Assembly: GCA_048498995.1 (NCBI GenBank) | Contig: JBEHWX010000082.1 | Coordinates: forward strand, 1-27,221 | Length of the DNA stretch: 27,221 bases | Reading direction: 5' to 3' | Origin: JBEHWX01 sp048498995 | Lineage (GTDB): Bacteria > Bacteroidota > Ignavibacteria > OLB7 | Part shown: in pieces, positions 15,696 to 25,313 of the stretch | How the letters are laid out: each line of letters begins with the position of its first letter | How positions within the stretch are numbered: position 1 is the stretch's first letter | Position numbers and translations under genes: made by a program | The notes under the pieces: model-generated | Told to the model about the DNA's origin: nothing | What the model saw: only the letters and a program-made list of their open reading frames with translations | Databases searched by the model: none

Positions 15696-16397
15696 CTGCT
15701 GGAACAGGAGCGACGTACCCAGCCCCCGTCTATGTGGTCCGTGGCGGAATGGGGAGCATCGCGGCATGGTGCACGCATGGATTCGGATGCAGAGAGCATG
15801 CAGGATGCGCGAGCGCCATGACATCACCGCCGTACGGTGGCGACCAGCGCGATGAGCGTACATGCGGACCATGACGGCGTGGAGCATCTGTTGCCAAGGT
15901 GTTCAGGCGAATACATGATAAATGATCGCGATATCACTGTCAGACCGGACACCGTGGTGGATGCCCGTGGCGGATGCCCGTGACGTACGCCATGGCGGAG
16001 GTGGAGTCATATCCGTCTGGTGCTCAGGTGAAGCCCATCTACCTTCTCTACCACGACCCGGAGCGCGCCCGCCCGTCCCTCCCGCCATCTCAATGCCGTT
16101 GGTGATCGGCATATTCAGCTCGGCCGTCGCATCGGCAGGACACGCATCCGGCGTTCATTCGGTACTCACCTGAACACTGGAAGCGAGCCCCCGTCTTCAT
16201 CGGGACGAGGCACCAACCATCGGCCACTCCTCGCAAGGTAGACGGGCATCGGAGACCGGCCCCCGGACGATGTCCGCTGGCACCGCGACATGATACACGC
16301 CCGGCGCGGCGCGGAGAACCGGCCGGCGTCACACACCGCCGGCTCACTCCGCAGCCCAACCTCACAACGAGCGGGAACGCAGTCCCACCTCACGAAC

Positions 16398-16442
16398 CCA
16401 CCAGTCACTCCGCCACCAGTCACTCCGCCACCATTCACTCCG
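16398..16442 (+). repeat. Three 15-bp tandem repeats
   Basis: The unit CCACCAGTCACTCCG occurs at 16398-16412 and 16413-16427, and with one change (CAGTCA to CATTCA) at 16428-16442. It lies just beyond the glmM 3' end. Confidence 0.8.
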
Positions 16443-16472
16443 TCCGGACGCACCAGCCTCCAGGCACGGTCG

Positions 16473-16507
16473 TGATTTCATGATCCTTCATTCTCCATTC
16501 TCAATTC
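16473..16507 (-). repeat. Heptamer element, copy D, containing the glmM stop codon
   Basis: On the minus strand the heptamers read GAATTGA, GAATGGA, GAATGAA, GGATCAT and GAAATCA. The TGA of the first heptamer is the stop codon of glmM, so the element begins inside the coding sequence. Confidence 0.85.
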
Positions 16508-17874
16508 TCTTCGAGCTCCCGCACCAGCATCGCGGCCAGCTCCTCGGCGTCCTCCCGCGTGGGGGCCTCGGCAATCACGCGGACGATCGGCTCCGTGTTC
16601 GAGCTCCGCAGATGCACCCAGGAGCGCTCGTAGTCCAGCTTCAGGCCGTCGTCGGTCGTGACCCGGCAGCCGTTGCCGCGCGACTCGGCCACGCGCCGGA
16701 GCAGGCCGGCAACGTCGGAGCCCGCGGCCAGCGGCGCCTTCTTCTTCACGATCTCGTAGGCCGGCAACGCGCCGCGGAGCGCGGACATCGCTCCCCCGGA
16801 GCGGGCCAGATTCATCAGCGTGATCACCACGCCGGCCAGGGAGTCCCGACCGAAATGAAGCTCCGGAAGTATCACGCCGCCGGAGCCCTCGCCGCCGATC
16901 ACCGCGCCGAGCTCCTTCATCCGCCGCGCAACGTTGATCTCCCCCACCGGCGTCCGGACCACCCGCGCCCCGTGACGCTCGGCGACATCCTCCACCGCGC
17001 GGGTCGTCGACAGGTTCACCACCGCGATCAGCTCCCGCTCGGCGTCGCGCGAGCGCTCGTGGCCGAGCAGGAAATCGACCGCCTGGGTGATCGTGTACTC
17101 CTCGCCGATCGGAACGCCCCGCTCATCGATCAGCACCAGACGATCGGCATCGGGATCGACCGCCACGCCGAGATCGGCGCCGTGCTCCGGCACCGCCGCC
17201 GCCAGCTGCACCAGATTCTCCGGCAGCGGCTCCGGCGTATGCGGGAAGATCCCGCTGCCGTCGCAGTAGAGACGGATCACCTCGCAGCCACACTCCTCCA
17301 GGAGCGCCGGAATCGCCGATGACCCGCTGGCGTTCACCGCGTCGACCACCACCTTGAAGCGCCGGCTCCGAAGCAGCTCCAGATCGACGAACGAGAGCGT
17401 CGTGGCCGCCGCGACGTGGTCGCCGATCGCCCCGGCCAGCTCGACGCGCCCCCCCAGATGCTCCCAGTCCACCAGCGGCGCCTCGCCACGGTCGACCACG
17501 GCGAAGAACGCGGCGCACTCCTCGGGGTCGAGGAAGATCCCCTCGCCGTTGAGGAACTTCAGACCGTTCCACTCCGAGGGATTGTGCGACGCGGTGATGG
17601 AGATACCTCCCCAGGCGTCCGACTTCTCGGTGGCCATCTGCACCGTCGGCGTCGGCGCCACGCCGAGCACGTGGGCGTCGATGCCGCAGGCCAGGAGCGT
17701 CCCGACCACCACTTCCTCCACCCAGAGCCCGCTCGGCCGGCCATCACGGCCGACGACGATCGGACCGCCACCGAGATAGGCGGCGAAGGCTGAGACGTAG
17801 CGGACCACGACGTCCGGGGTCAGGCCGTCACCGATGGTGCCGCGCAACCCGGATATGGAGCGAATCAAAGGCAT
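16501..17874 (-). CDS. glmM: Phosphohexomutase, GlmM/phosphomannomutase type
   Basis: This 457-residue protein belongs to the alpha-D-phosphohexomutase superfamily. Phosphoglucosamine mutase (GlmM) makes glucosamine 1-phosphate for UDP-GlcNAc and cell-wall synthesis; a phosphomannomutase/phosphoglucomutase role cannot be excluded. The four domain signatures are present: ITASHNPSEWNGLKF with the phosphoserine (about Ser96), the metal-binding DPDADRLVLID (about 240-250), the sugar-binding GEGSGGVILPE, and the phosphate-binding RSSNTEPIVRVIAEA near the C-terminus. The start ATG at 17874 begins MPLIRSISGLRGTIG, typical of the family; the frame extends further upstream only as unrelated sequence. 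The stop codon lies within a heptamer element, so the last residues (ELEEN) have probably been shaped by that repeat. Moderately sure of GlmM over other mutases. Confidence 0.88.
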   Translation of the reverse strand: MPLIRSISGLRGTIGDGLTPDVVVRYVSAFAAYLGGGPIVVGRDGRPSGLWVEEVVVGTLLACGIDAHVLGVAPTPTVQMATEKSDAWGGISITASHNPSEWNGLKFLNGEGIFLDPEECAAFFAVVDRGEAPLVDWEHLGGRVELAGAIGDHVAAATTLSFVDLELLRSRRFKVVVDAVNASGSSAIPALLEECGCEVIRLYCDGSGIFPHTPEPLPENLVQLAAAVPEHGADLGVAVDPDADRLVLIDERGVPIGEEYTITQAVDFLLGHERSRDAERELIAVVNLSTTRAVEDVAERHGARVVRTPVGEINVARRMKELGAVIGGEGSGGVILPELHFGRDSLAGVVITLMNLARSGGAMSALRGALPAYEIVKKKAPLAAGSDVAGLLRRVAESRGNGCRVTTDDGLKLDYERSWVHLRSSNTEPIVRVIAEAPTREDAEELAAMLVRELEEN

Positions 17875-18016
17875 GGCGTCAGAATGCTGTTGAATCGGAT
17901 ATGTACTTCGGACGACCCAAACTACGAACGGCCGCCCAGGTCGAGGTTGATCGGGATTGCTGAATTCGAGGCGCGCCGAACCCTCCCCGCTTCTCATCGT
18001 TCAGTTCCGGCCGGAT

Positions 18017-19405
18017 TCATCGCGACACGACGACGAACTCCGTGCGACGGTTGGTGGCGCGCCCCTCCTCGGTCGAGTTGGAGGCCACCGGACGGCTGTC
18101 GCCGAAGCCGATCGCGTTGATGCGCGCCGCGGCGATCCCCCGCTTCACCAGCGCGTCGCGCACCGCCTCGGCACGGCGCTGCGAGAGCTTCTGGTTGTGA
18201 TCGGGATCTCCCGTGCTGTTGGTCGAGTCGGTGTGGCCGCGCACCTCGATCGCCAGCGTCGGAATCGCCTTCATCAGCGAGGCCACGTTGTCGATCGGCC
18301 CGAACGAGCCCTGCTTGATGTCGGCCTTGTTGACGTCGAACTGCACGTTCAGCAGCGCGATCGCTCCCACGTCCGGCGTATTGTCGAAGCTGGCCATCGC
18401 CATCGCGCTGTCGCGACCGGGGCAGAGCTTCAGCGTGATATCGTGCACGCCGAACTCGTCCGGCGAATATTCGATCACGTAATAGTTCCGGAGCCGGCGA
18501 TAGACGTCCTCGAAGACATCGTCGAACTCGTTGGTGCCGTACATCTGGCGGTAGAACCCGCCGGTGGCCTGCGCGATGTTCCGGAGATAATCGCCGTTGA
18601 CGCCGTAACCGAAGTCGATCGCGCAGACGATGACGTTGTTCCGGCGCGCCAGCGCGATCACCGAATCGCTGGAGATGGTGGAGCTGTTGTCCTGTCCGTC
18701 GGTGAAGACGATCACCGCCTTGTGGCGGGAGCGGTCGACCGAGGAGATCTGGTTGATGCCGGCGGCGATGCCGTCGGCGATCGCGGTCAGCCCGCCGAAG
18801 CCCTCGAGTCCCATCGCGCGGATGCTCCGCTTCAACTGATCGCCATCCTGCGTCAGCGGGGCGGTGACCTCGATGTGATTGTCGTACTTGACGAGGGTGA
18901 CGGCATCCTCCGGCTTCTTCTTGGAGGCCAGGTCGGCCGCGGCGATCTGCACGGCGGTGGCACGCTCCTCTCCCATCGATCCGCTGTGATCCATCACCAG
19001 CGCGACGGCGTACGGCTCACGCTGATCCTCGGTGACCTCCCTGATGGTGAATCCCTTCACCGAGCGGGAGGTGCCGCCGACGCGCTCGATCAGATCGCAC
19101 CAGATGCTCCGGTACTTGCCGGCGGCTCCACCGCTCAGATAGGCGCCGGCCGTGGTATCCTGCAGATGTACGTAGAGCCTGACCCGGTTCGGATCGTTCG
19201 TCTCGATTCTGCTGATCGCGACGAACGGACGGGCGTTCGGGACACTGGCGTAGGGAACGATCTTCCGGATATAGTTCGGCTGGTAGTTGGCCGGTGGGGG
19301 AGCGTCGGCTCCGGCGGGGGGCTCCCCGCGGAGGCTGGCGCAGCCGGTGAAGACGGAGGCAACGAGGGAAACGGCCGCGATGGCGCGGGTGAAGTGTACT
19401 CGCAT
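18017..19405 (-). CDS. VWA-domain and OmpA-domain lipoprotein
   Basis: This 462-residue protein starts at ATG 19405 with MRVHFTRAIAAVSLVASVFTGC; the lipobox FTGC places it among lipoproteins, probably of the outer membrane. A TTG at 19438 would add 11 residues and is less likely. The middle third is a von Willebrand factor A domain with MIDAS motif DHSGSM (about 137-142) and VIVFTDGQDNSS, implying metal-dependent protein binding. The C-terminal 110 residues form an OmpA-like peptidoglycan-binding domain: VQFDVNKADIKQGSFGPI, IEVRGHTDSTNSTGD, LSQRRAEAVRDALVKRGI, and GFGDSRP followed by GRATNRRTEFVVV. The combination suggests an envelope protein that binds peptidoglycan on one side and protein partners through VWA. 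It starts 142 bp upstream of glmM on the same strand; co-transcription is possible. Confidence 0.9.
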   Translation of the reverse strand: MRVHFTRAIAAVSLVASVFTGCASLRGEPPAGADAPPPANYQPNYIRKIVPYASVPNARPFVAISRIETNDPNRVRLYVHLQDTTAGAYLSGGAAGKYRSIWCDLIERVGGTSRSVKGFTIREVTEDQREPYAVALVMDHSGSMGEERATAVQIAAADLASKKKPEDAVTLVKYDNHIEVTAPLTQDGDQLKRSIRAMGLEGFGGLTAIADGIAAGINQISSVDRSRHKAVIVFTDGQDNSSTISSDSVIALARRNNVIVCAIDFGYGVNGDYLRNIAQATGGFYRQMYGTNEFDDVFEDVYRRLRNYYVIEYSPDEFGVHDITLKLCPGRDSAMAMASFDNTPDVGAIALLNVQFDVNKADIKQGSFGPIDNVASLMKAIPTLAIEVRGHTDSTNSTGDPDHNQKLSQRRAEAVRDALVKRGIAAARINAIGFGDSRPVASNSTEEGRATNRRTEFVVVSR

Positions 19406-19564
19406 GGGCGTTCGGTCGATAATGATTGAGGCTATCAATCGAGCCGGGGGAACGGCCGGACATTCGCCGGCGCTCGGGAATGGGGGGAAGCTAGCAACTT
19501 CGCGGAGAACGGCTGCATGGTGGCGGCGGAGCGCGCGCCGGGCGCCGGCCCGACCGGAAACGAC

Positions 19565-19603
19565 GGCGGTCCGACCGGGAGTCTTGCTCCCGGCCGGACC
19601 GCC
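19565..19603 (-). terminator. Hairpin terminator after the DUF892 gene
   Basis: A 17-bp stem with one mismatch (19565-19581 with 19587-19603) closes on a 5-base loop, 28 bp beyond the DUF892 stop. On the minus strand it is followed by GTCGTTTCC, similar to the tails of the other hairpins in this window. Confidence 0.65.
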
Positions 19604-19630
19604 ATCACGACATCGTTCGCCGAACGGGAA

Positions 19631-20152
19631 TCAGGCGCGGCCGTTGTCGCCGCTGGCGGCGCCGACCGCCTCCCAGTTGATCATCCCCTCGGCGAGCTTG
19701 GAAAGGAGCTGATCGGCCATCTTCTCCTCCTCCAGGTTCTGCGCCAGCAGCTGCGCGGCATCCTCGAGTCCGAGCTGCTTGGCCCAGGTGCAGAGGGTGC
19801 CGTAGGAGGCGATCTCGTAGTGCTCCACCTTCTGCGCGGCGGCGATGATCGAGGCGTCCATCACCGGCGGCTCGGCTTCCTCGGAGAGGAGCTCTTTCCC
19901 TTCCTCGACGAGGCCCTCCATGGCCAGACACTTCTTGCCACGGGCCTTGGCTCCCATCACCTCGAACACCTGCTCCAGGCGCTCGATCTGTCCACGCGTC
20001 TGCTCGAGATGGTCGGTCAGCGCGCTCTGCAGCTCCGGAGCGCTGGCCGCCTTGGCCATGCGCGGGAGCGCCTTGACCAACTGATTCTCGGCGTTGTACA
20101 TATCCCGCAGCTCGGTCATGAACGCATCTTCCAGCGAGGCTAACTTCTTCAT
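19631..20152 (-). CDS. DUF892 (YciE/YciF) ferritin-like protein
   Basis: This 173-residue all-helical protein belongs to the DUF892/YciE-YciF family, which folds like ferritins and rubrerythrins and is often induced by stress. Signatures: LEDAFMTELRDMYNAENQLV at the N-terminus, LQSALTDHLEQTRGQIERLE, KVEHYEIASYGTLCTWAKQL and DAAQLLAQNLEEEKMADQLL. The Glu and His residues of these helices (ELRDMYNAE, DHLEQT, EHYE, EEEK) correspond to the di-metal ligands of the fold. The enzyme activity is not established for the family. The start ATG at 20152 is preceded by AGGAAG at a good distance, one of the clearer Shine-Dalgarno sequences here. Downstream is a strong hairpin; upstream on the same strand are a disordered small protein and a Rieske oxidoreductase, which suggests a stress-related set. 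Confidence 0.9.
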   Translation of the reverse strand: MKKLASLEDAFMTELRDMYNAENQLVKALPRMAKAASAPELQSALTDHLEQTRGQIERLEQVFEVMGAKARGKKCLAMEGLVEEGKELLSEEAEPPVMDASIIAAAQKVEHYEIASYGTLCTWAKQLGLEDAAQLLAQNLEEEKMADQLLSKLAEGMINWEAVGAASGDNGRA

Positions 20153-20631
20153 GATTCTTCCTTTCCCTACATCAAGTTGGATAATTGAGATAACCCTGTG
20201 GGCCGAAATGTTCCCATCCGTCATCTCAAAGCCTGCGCCAGAGATCCGCGCCGGCACGCACCGCCTGGCGGGCTCCTCCCGGTGAAGCCAGATTTCATGC
20301 GGTCCGAGGGGTTCCGATGCGGCGACCGGTCGAATCTCGACGCCGCGCGCGACCATCGACCTCCATCCGGCAACACCGCGCGCACCGGTCACAGTGAAGA
20401 ATAGAATGCATGCATTTCACTTCACCCCGCCGCATCACGGTATCACGCAATCACATCGTGCCAACGACCGGCGGATACCGTCGACGCGCGCGGGCCGAAC
20501 GCGGCGCGGCGGAGAAGAACGTCCGGCCATGACATCGCCATGAACGCTCCACCTCCGCCGCCGATGTTCCGCGTCTTCCCGCCGGCACGCACCCGCTCGA
20601 ACGCGCGGATGTGCCGGCATGCCGTCGAGGC
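20153..20631. other. Spacer between DUF892 and small disordered protein genes
   Basis: I see no gene in these 479 bp. The 70 bp next to the DUF892 start are AT-richer and probably contain its promoter; a GGGAAC motif on the minus strand at about 20208-20213 is not a convincing sigma-factor site. The remainder is GC-rich with arginine-rich spurious frames. Confidence 0.35.
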
Positions 20632-20913
20632 TCAGCTCCGCACCGACGCGTGATTCTCGTAGCTCCGGCCATCGCCGCCGCCACGATTGCCATCCTTCCG
20701 GTTCTCCGCGCCATGCATGTTCTCCGGCGTCGGCTCCCCTTCCGGCCGTCGAAGCTCGAAGGGACCGTCGGCGGCATCCTCCGGGCTGCGCGGCTCGCGG
20801 CCGGCGTTCTCGCTCCAGGCATCCAGCGTCCCCGCCGGCTTCGCATCAGTTCGATGCTCGTTCTCCGGCAGCTCTCCGCCGGCCGGGCTCTTCATCTCAT
20901 CGTTCGTGTTCAT
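20632..20913 (-). CDS. Small hydrophilic, probably disordered protein
   Basis: This is a 93-residue frame from ATG 20913, with GAGGAG and GGAG motifs just upstream on the minus strand; the ATG at 20919 (two residues earlier) has the site too close. The sequence MNTNDEMKSPAGGELPENEH and what follows is dominated by Glu, Asp, Gly, Pro, Asn, Lys and Arg, with almost no hydrophobic residues, no membrane segment and no signal. It is therefore predicted to be intrinsically disordered, in the manner of hydrophilic stress proteins. I do not recognise a family. The Shine-Dalgarno and a composition unlike GC-driven random translation (rich in Glu, Asn and Asp rather than Arg and Ala) support a real gene. 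It lies between a DUF892 gene and an FAD/Rieske oxidoreductase on the same strand. Confidence 0.55.
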   Translation of the reverse strand: MNTNDEMKSPAGGELPENEHRTDAKPAGTLDAWSENAGREPRSPEDAADGPFELRRPEGEPTPENMHGAENRKDGNRGGGDGRSYENHASVRS

Positions 20914-21055
20914 CTCCATCTCCTCATTCGTGTTGATTCACGTTCCCGACATCGTTCGATATCGCGCCGACCATTCTTCCCCTCCAAGCGCGCACCAGCT
21001 CCGCGAGCATCGGCGAGCATCGACGCCGACGAGGTTTCCACCAGGGCGCTGCGCG

Positions 21056-22612
21056 CTACGGCATCGCCGTGTCCTCGCCGGTCCGCTCCAGGGGATAATT
21101 GGCCGGGCCGTTCAGCACCGCGCCGTACGGATCGAAGCGGGAGCCGTGGCACGGGCAGTCCCAGCTCTTCTCATCCGAGTTCCAGGAGACGATGCACTGA
21201 AGATGGGTGCAGACGGCCGAGAGCTCGTGCACGGCGCCATCGGCGGCCCGGTAGACGGCGACCTTCGTGAGTCCGCGACGGATCACCGCCCCTTCTCCCG
21301 GCGGAATCTCCTCCGGCGAGCTCACGTCGCCGCCGGTAAGCCACCGCCCGTACTGCGCCACCGTGTCGACCCCCTCGCGCAGGAACTCGCCGGCCGCGCC
21401 GGGAGTAATCCGCGAGGGATCGTAGACGCGCGCCCACGGATTGGAGCGCCCCTGGATCAGATCGGTCAGAAGCAAGCCGGCGATGGTTCCGTGGGTCATC
21501 CCGTTGCCGGAATCGCCGGTGGCGATGTAGACATTGTCGGCATCGCCGGGATTCCGCCCGATGTAGGCGAGACTGTCCACCGGCTCCATCACCTGTCCCG
21601 ACCAGCGGAAGATCACCGCTCCGGCCTCCGGGAACCGCTGCCGGGTCCACTCCTCCAGGCAGCGATAGCGCTCATCGGCGTCGTCGGCGTGGCCGGTCTT
21701 GTGATCCTCGCCACCCACGATCAGCACATCCTTTCCCGGACCGGCCGGCGTGCTCTCCTCGCCGTAGAGCCTGACGTAGTGATAGGGATCGGCGGTATCC
21801 CAGTAGAGCGCCGGCGTGACGGCGCCGGCCGGGATCTCGAGGCCGATCACATAGGTGCGGTAGGGAGCCTGCTTGGTATGAATGGCCAGCAGATCGTTCA
21901 CCGGCGTGTTGGTGGCCACCACCACCGATCCGGCGGTCACCACGCCGCCCCCCTCGGTTTCCACCCGCGCGGTCGCGCCGCCGGAGATCGAGGTGGCGCG
22001 CGTACGGGTGTAGATCCGTCCGCCGTCGCGCGTGATCGCCTCGGCCAGCCCGGCCAGGTAGCGGAGCGGGTGGAACTGCGCCTGCCGCGGGAATCGGAGC
22101 GCCATGCCGGTATCGAACCCTGCCAGCGGCGCCCGCTCCACCAGCGACACATCCAGCCCGCAGCGGACCGCCGCGTCGCGCTCCTTGCGCAGCTCGTCGA
22201 GCGAGCCGGAGAGGGAGAGGAACAGGTAGCCGTCCAGGCGCCGGAAGGCGCAGTCGATCCCCTCCTCCCGGACGATCCGCTCGATCGTGTCGATCGCGGC
22301 CGAATGGCTCTCGGCGGCCAGGCGCGCGGTCTCGCGATCGAATATCTCCTCGAGCCGGTAGAACCGGTCGTCCAGGGCGTTGGCCAGGTGCGCGGTGGTA
22401 TGAGCGGTCTCGCCATCGGCGATCGGGCCGTCGTCGAGCACCACCACGCGCTTTCCCTCCCGCGCGAGCAGGTAGGCGGTCGTCAGTCCGGCGATGCCGG
22501 CGCCGACGACGCAGACATCGGCCTGGACATCGCCGACGAGCGTGGGCTCGGCGGGAAGCTCGCCGGTGGCGAGCCAGATCGACCGGTGTTCGGGCTGCTG
22601 ATTCATCGACAT
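21056..22612 (-). CDS. FAD-dependent oxidoreductase with C-terminal Rieske [2Fe-2S] domain
   Basis: This 518-residue protein joins a DadA/glycine oxidase-like flavoenzyme to a Rieske domain. At residues about 28-60 lies the dinucleotide-binding motif VCVVGAGIAGLTTAYLLARE followed by GKRVVVLDDG. The middle has FHPLRYLAGLAEAITRDGGR, and the flavin domain ends with NVYIATGDSGNGMTHGTIAG. The last 80 residues contain the Rieske cluster ligands CTHLQC and CPCHGS, with SRFDPYGAVLNGPANYPL. Proteins of this architecture are common in bacteria, but their substrate is not established. Start ATG 22612 (MSMNQQPEH) or 22606; neither has a clear Shine-Dalgarno. No signal peptide is visible, so it is probably cytosolic. 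Downstream on the same strand are a disordered small protein (143 bp away) and DUF892. Confidence 0.92.
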   Translation of the reverse strand: MSMNQQPEHRSIWLATGELPAEPTLVGDVQADVCVVGAGIAGLTTAYLLAREGKRVVVLDDGPIADGETAHTTAHLANALDDRFYRLEEIFDRETARLAAESHSAAIDTIERIVREEGIDCAFRRLDGYLFLSLSGSLDELRKERDAAVRCGLDVSLVERAPLAGFDTGMALRFPRQAQFHPLRYLAGLAEAITRDGGRIYTRTRATSISGGATARVETEGGGVVTAGSVVVATNTPVNDLLAIHTKQAPYRTYVIGLEIPAGAVTPALYWDTADPYHYVRLYGEESTPAGPGKDVLIVGGEDHKTGHADDADERYRCLEEWTRQRFPEAGAVIFRWSGQVMEPVDSLAYIGRNPGDADNVYIATGDSGNGMTHGTIAGLLLTDLIQGRSNPWARVYDPSRITPGAAGEFLREGVDTVAQYGRWLTGGDVSSPEEIPPGEGAVIRRGLTKVAVYRAADGAVHELSAVCTHLQCIVSWNSDEKSWDCPCHGSRFDPYGAVLNGPANYPLERTGEDTAMP

Positions 22613-23363
22613 GACAATCGGTATTGAGTGAATGAGTGCTCCCCCTCCTCCCTCGAAGCGAGGCCGGCGTGTCGACCACGCCGGAGCGGCCACGCCGGGC
22701 CGGATCACGCCGGGCCGGCTCGCGGTGGGCCGGCTCGCGCGGAGCGTCCTCGGCCGACACCGGCCGGCGATGCGGGATCTCTCCGGTTCGAAAGGAAGGA
22801 TGCGTCGCGACGCCCTCTCCCACTCGGAGCGGGCGCTCGACGGACAGGGGCAGCGAACAAAGGATATGCCGGTGAAGGAAGGGGATGGGGTGAGACGGTC
22901 CGGGGGAAGCGTCGGCGGCCGGGGGGGGATCGGGAGGACGCCGGAGTGGGTGGTCGGGGCCAGAGATGGAGAGGCCGGCGGCGAGATGCCCGCGGCGAGA
23001 TGCCCGTGGGCGAGGAAGGAACGGAGCGCGGTTTGTGAACTCTCGTAAACGCCGCGGGAGGGCCGGGAGGGTGTTGTACAGGTGCGGAGGAAGTTTTGCT
23101 ATCTTTGCTCCCCCTACGAAGGATCGCCTCCCATTCGCGCAAGTTCACGACGTTCGTGGATCGCCGGGGCGTCTGCTTCACTGGGAAGCACGTCACCGCG
23201 GGGGCGCGTGTTGCGAAGCACGTGGCCAGCAGGCCAATCCCTGGCCCCCAGCCGGGGAGCCCGAGCAGGCCGCCGATCGACCGGTCGGGCCGTTTCTCGT
23301 GGACGTATCGACTCTTCAGATCTACAATTCAATTGTCACACAGATAAACGAGACGTACATCCG
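22613..23363. other. Divergent intergenic region and long sucC leader
   Basis: No gene is supported in these 751 bp. The left part is very GC-rich, with imperfect direct repeats CACGCCGGGCCGG (about 22691-22718) and GCGGCGAGATGCCC (about 22978-23005). A Bacteroidota-type promoter lies at 23073-23107, leaving an RNA leader of about 250 bases before sucC in which I recognise no known riboswitch. The last 40 bases before the start codon are AT-rich. Confidence 0.4.
23073..23107 (+). promoter_or_regulatory. Putative Bacteroidota-type promoter of sucC
   Basis: TATCTTTG at 23100-23107 matches the -7 consensus TAnnTTTG exactly. The upstream GTTG at 23073-23076 is 23 bp away, slightly beyond the usual 19-21 bp spacing. 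Predicted transcription would start about 250 bp before the sucC start codon. Confidence 0.5.
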
Positions 23364-24851
<1,488 letters not shown>

Positions 24852-24854
24852 AGA

Positions 24855-24889
24855 GAATGAAGAATGGTGAATGCTGAATCATGAAATCA
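24855..24889 (+). repeat. Heptamer element, copy E
   Basis: Heptamers GAATGAA, GAATGGT, GAATGCT, GAATCAT and GAAATCA follow the sucC stop codon after 3 bp. Orientation is the same as the gene, as in copies A and D. Confidence 0.85.
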
Positions 24890-24959
24890 TCGCCGGATCC
24901 GGCCGGGGCTCCTCGACGCCCTCGTAGACCGATCCGCGGTGGTTCCGGACCGAAGCAGC

Positions 24960-24996
24960 AACGGGGCGCTCACACACGAGCGCCCCGTTCGTTTTT
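24960..24996 (+). terminator. Rho-independent terminator of sucC
   Basis: AACGGGGCGCTC (24960-24971) pairs perfectly with GAGCGCCCCGTT (24978-24989) around a 6-base loop, followed by CGTTTTTC. It is the most classical terminator in the window, 109 bp after the sucC stop codon. Confidence 0.88.
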
Positions 24997-25043
24997 CTAT
25001 CTCATGTCACCGCTTCGCGGTGATGATGTCCGTCGCGCCGTCG

Positions 25044-25187
25044 CATCGCATCCCCATATCACATCATCGCATCCCCGTATCACATCATCGCATCACACCA
25101 TCGCATCACACCATCGCATCACACCATCGCATCACACCATCGCATCACACCATCGCATCACACCATCGCATCACACCATCGCATCAC
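25044..25187 (+). repeat. 13-bp tandem repeat array with two 21-bp leading units
   Basis: Two 21-bp units (25044-25064 and 25065-25085) differ by one base and begin CATCGCATCCCC. They are followed by seven perfect copies of CATCGCATCACAC (25086-25176) and a partial eighth (25177-25187). There are no spacers, so this is a minisatellite and not CRISPR. Confidence 0.92.
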
Positions 25188-25233
25188 CGCGTCGCATCTT
25201 CTCATCCTCGTGGATCCATCCGGCATGAAACGG

Positions 25234-25267
25234 CGAGGGCCGCGATCCCTCCGGATCGCGGCCCTCG
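25234..25267 (-). terminator. Hairpin terminator of the T9SS substrate gene
   Basis: A perfect 15-bp stem (25234-25248 with 25253-25267) closes on a 4-base loop, 46 bp beyond the stop codon of the minus-strand gene. On that strand it is followed by CCGTTTC. Confidence 0.7.
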
Positions 25268-25313
25268 CGTGCGTTCTTCCCGACAACGTCGTCGCGCGTC
25301 GGGTCGGAATGGC

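Larger units (their letters stand above)
15548..16472. other. Repeat-rich intergenic region between dprA and glmM
   Basis: About 925 bp hold no convincing gene. Two heptamer elements lie at 15555 and 15661, exactly 106 bp apart. GGATGCCCGTG is repeated at about 15959 and 15972, and a 15-bp tandem repeat lies at 16398-16442. Short open frames beginning in the heptamer elements are by-products of the repeat. Confidence 0.5.

Noticed and set aside
15599..16112. Short frames starting with MISWF or MLHAV between dprA and glmM
   Set aside because: Those beginning MISWF are translations of the heptamer repeats, and none shows conserved protein features.
20200..20240. ECF or general-stress sigma-factor promoter upstream of the DUF892 gene (GGAAC followed by GTT on the minus strand)
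   Set aside because: The spacing is 15 bp, shorter than known patterns, and such sigma systems are not established for this lineage.
22628..23048. Several overlapping plus-strand open frames before sucC
   Set aside because: All three frames stay open because of extreme GC content; the products are Arg/Gly/Pro-rich and have no ribosome site or recognisable domain.
25044..25187. CRISPR array
   Set aside because: Repeat units are only 13 or 21 bp and directly adjacent without spacers, and no cas genes are present.
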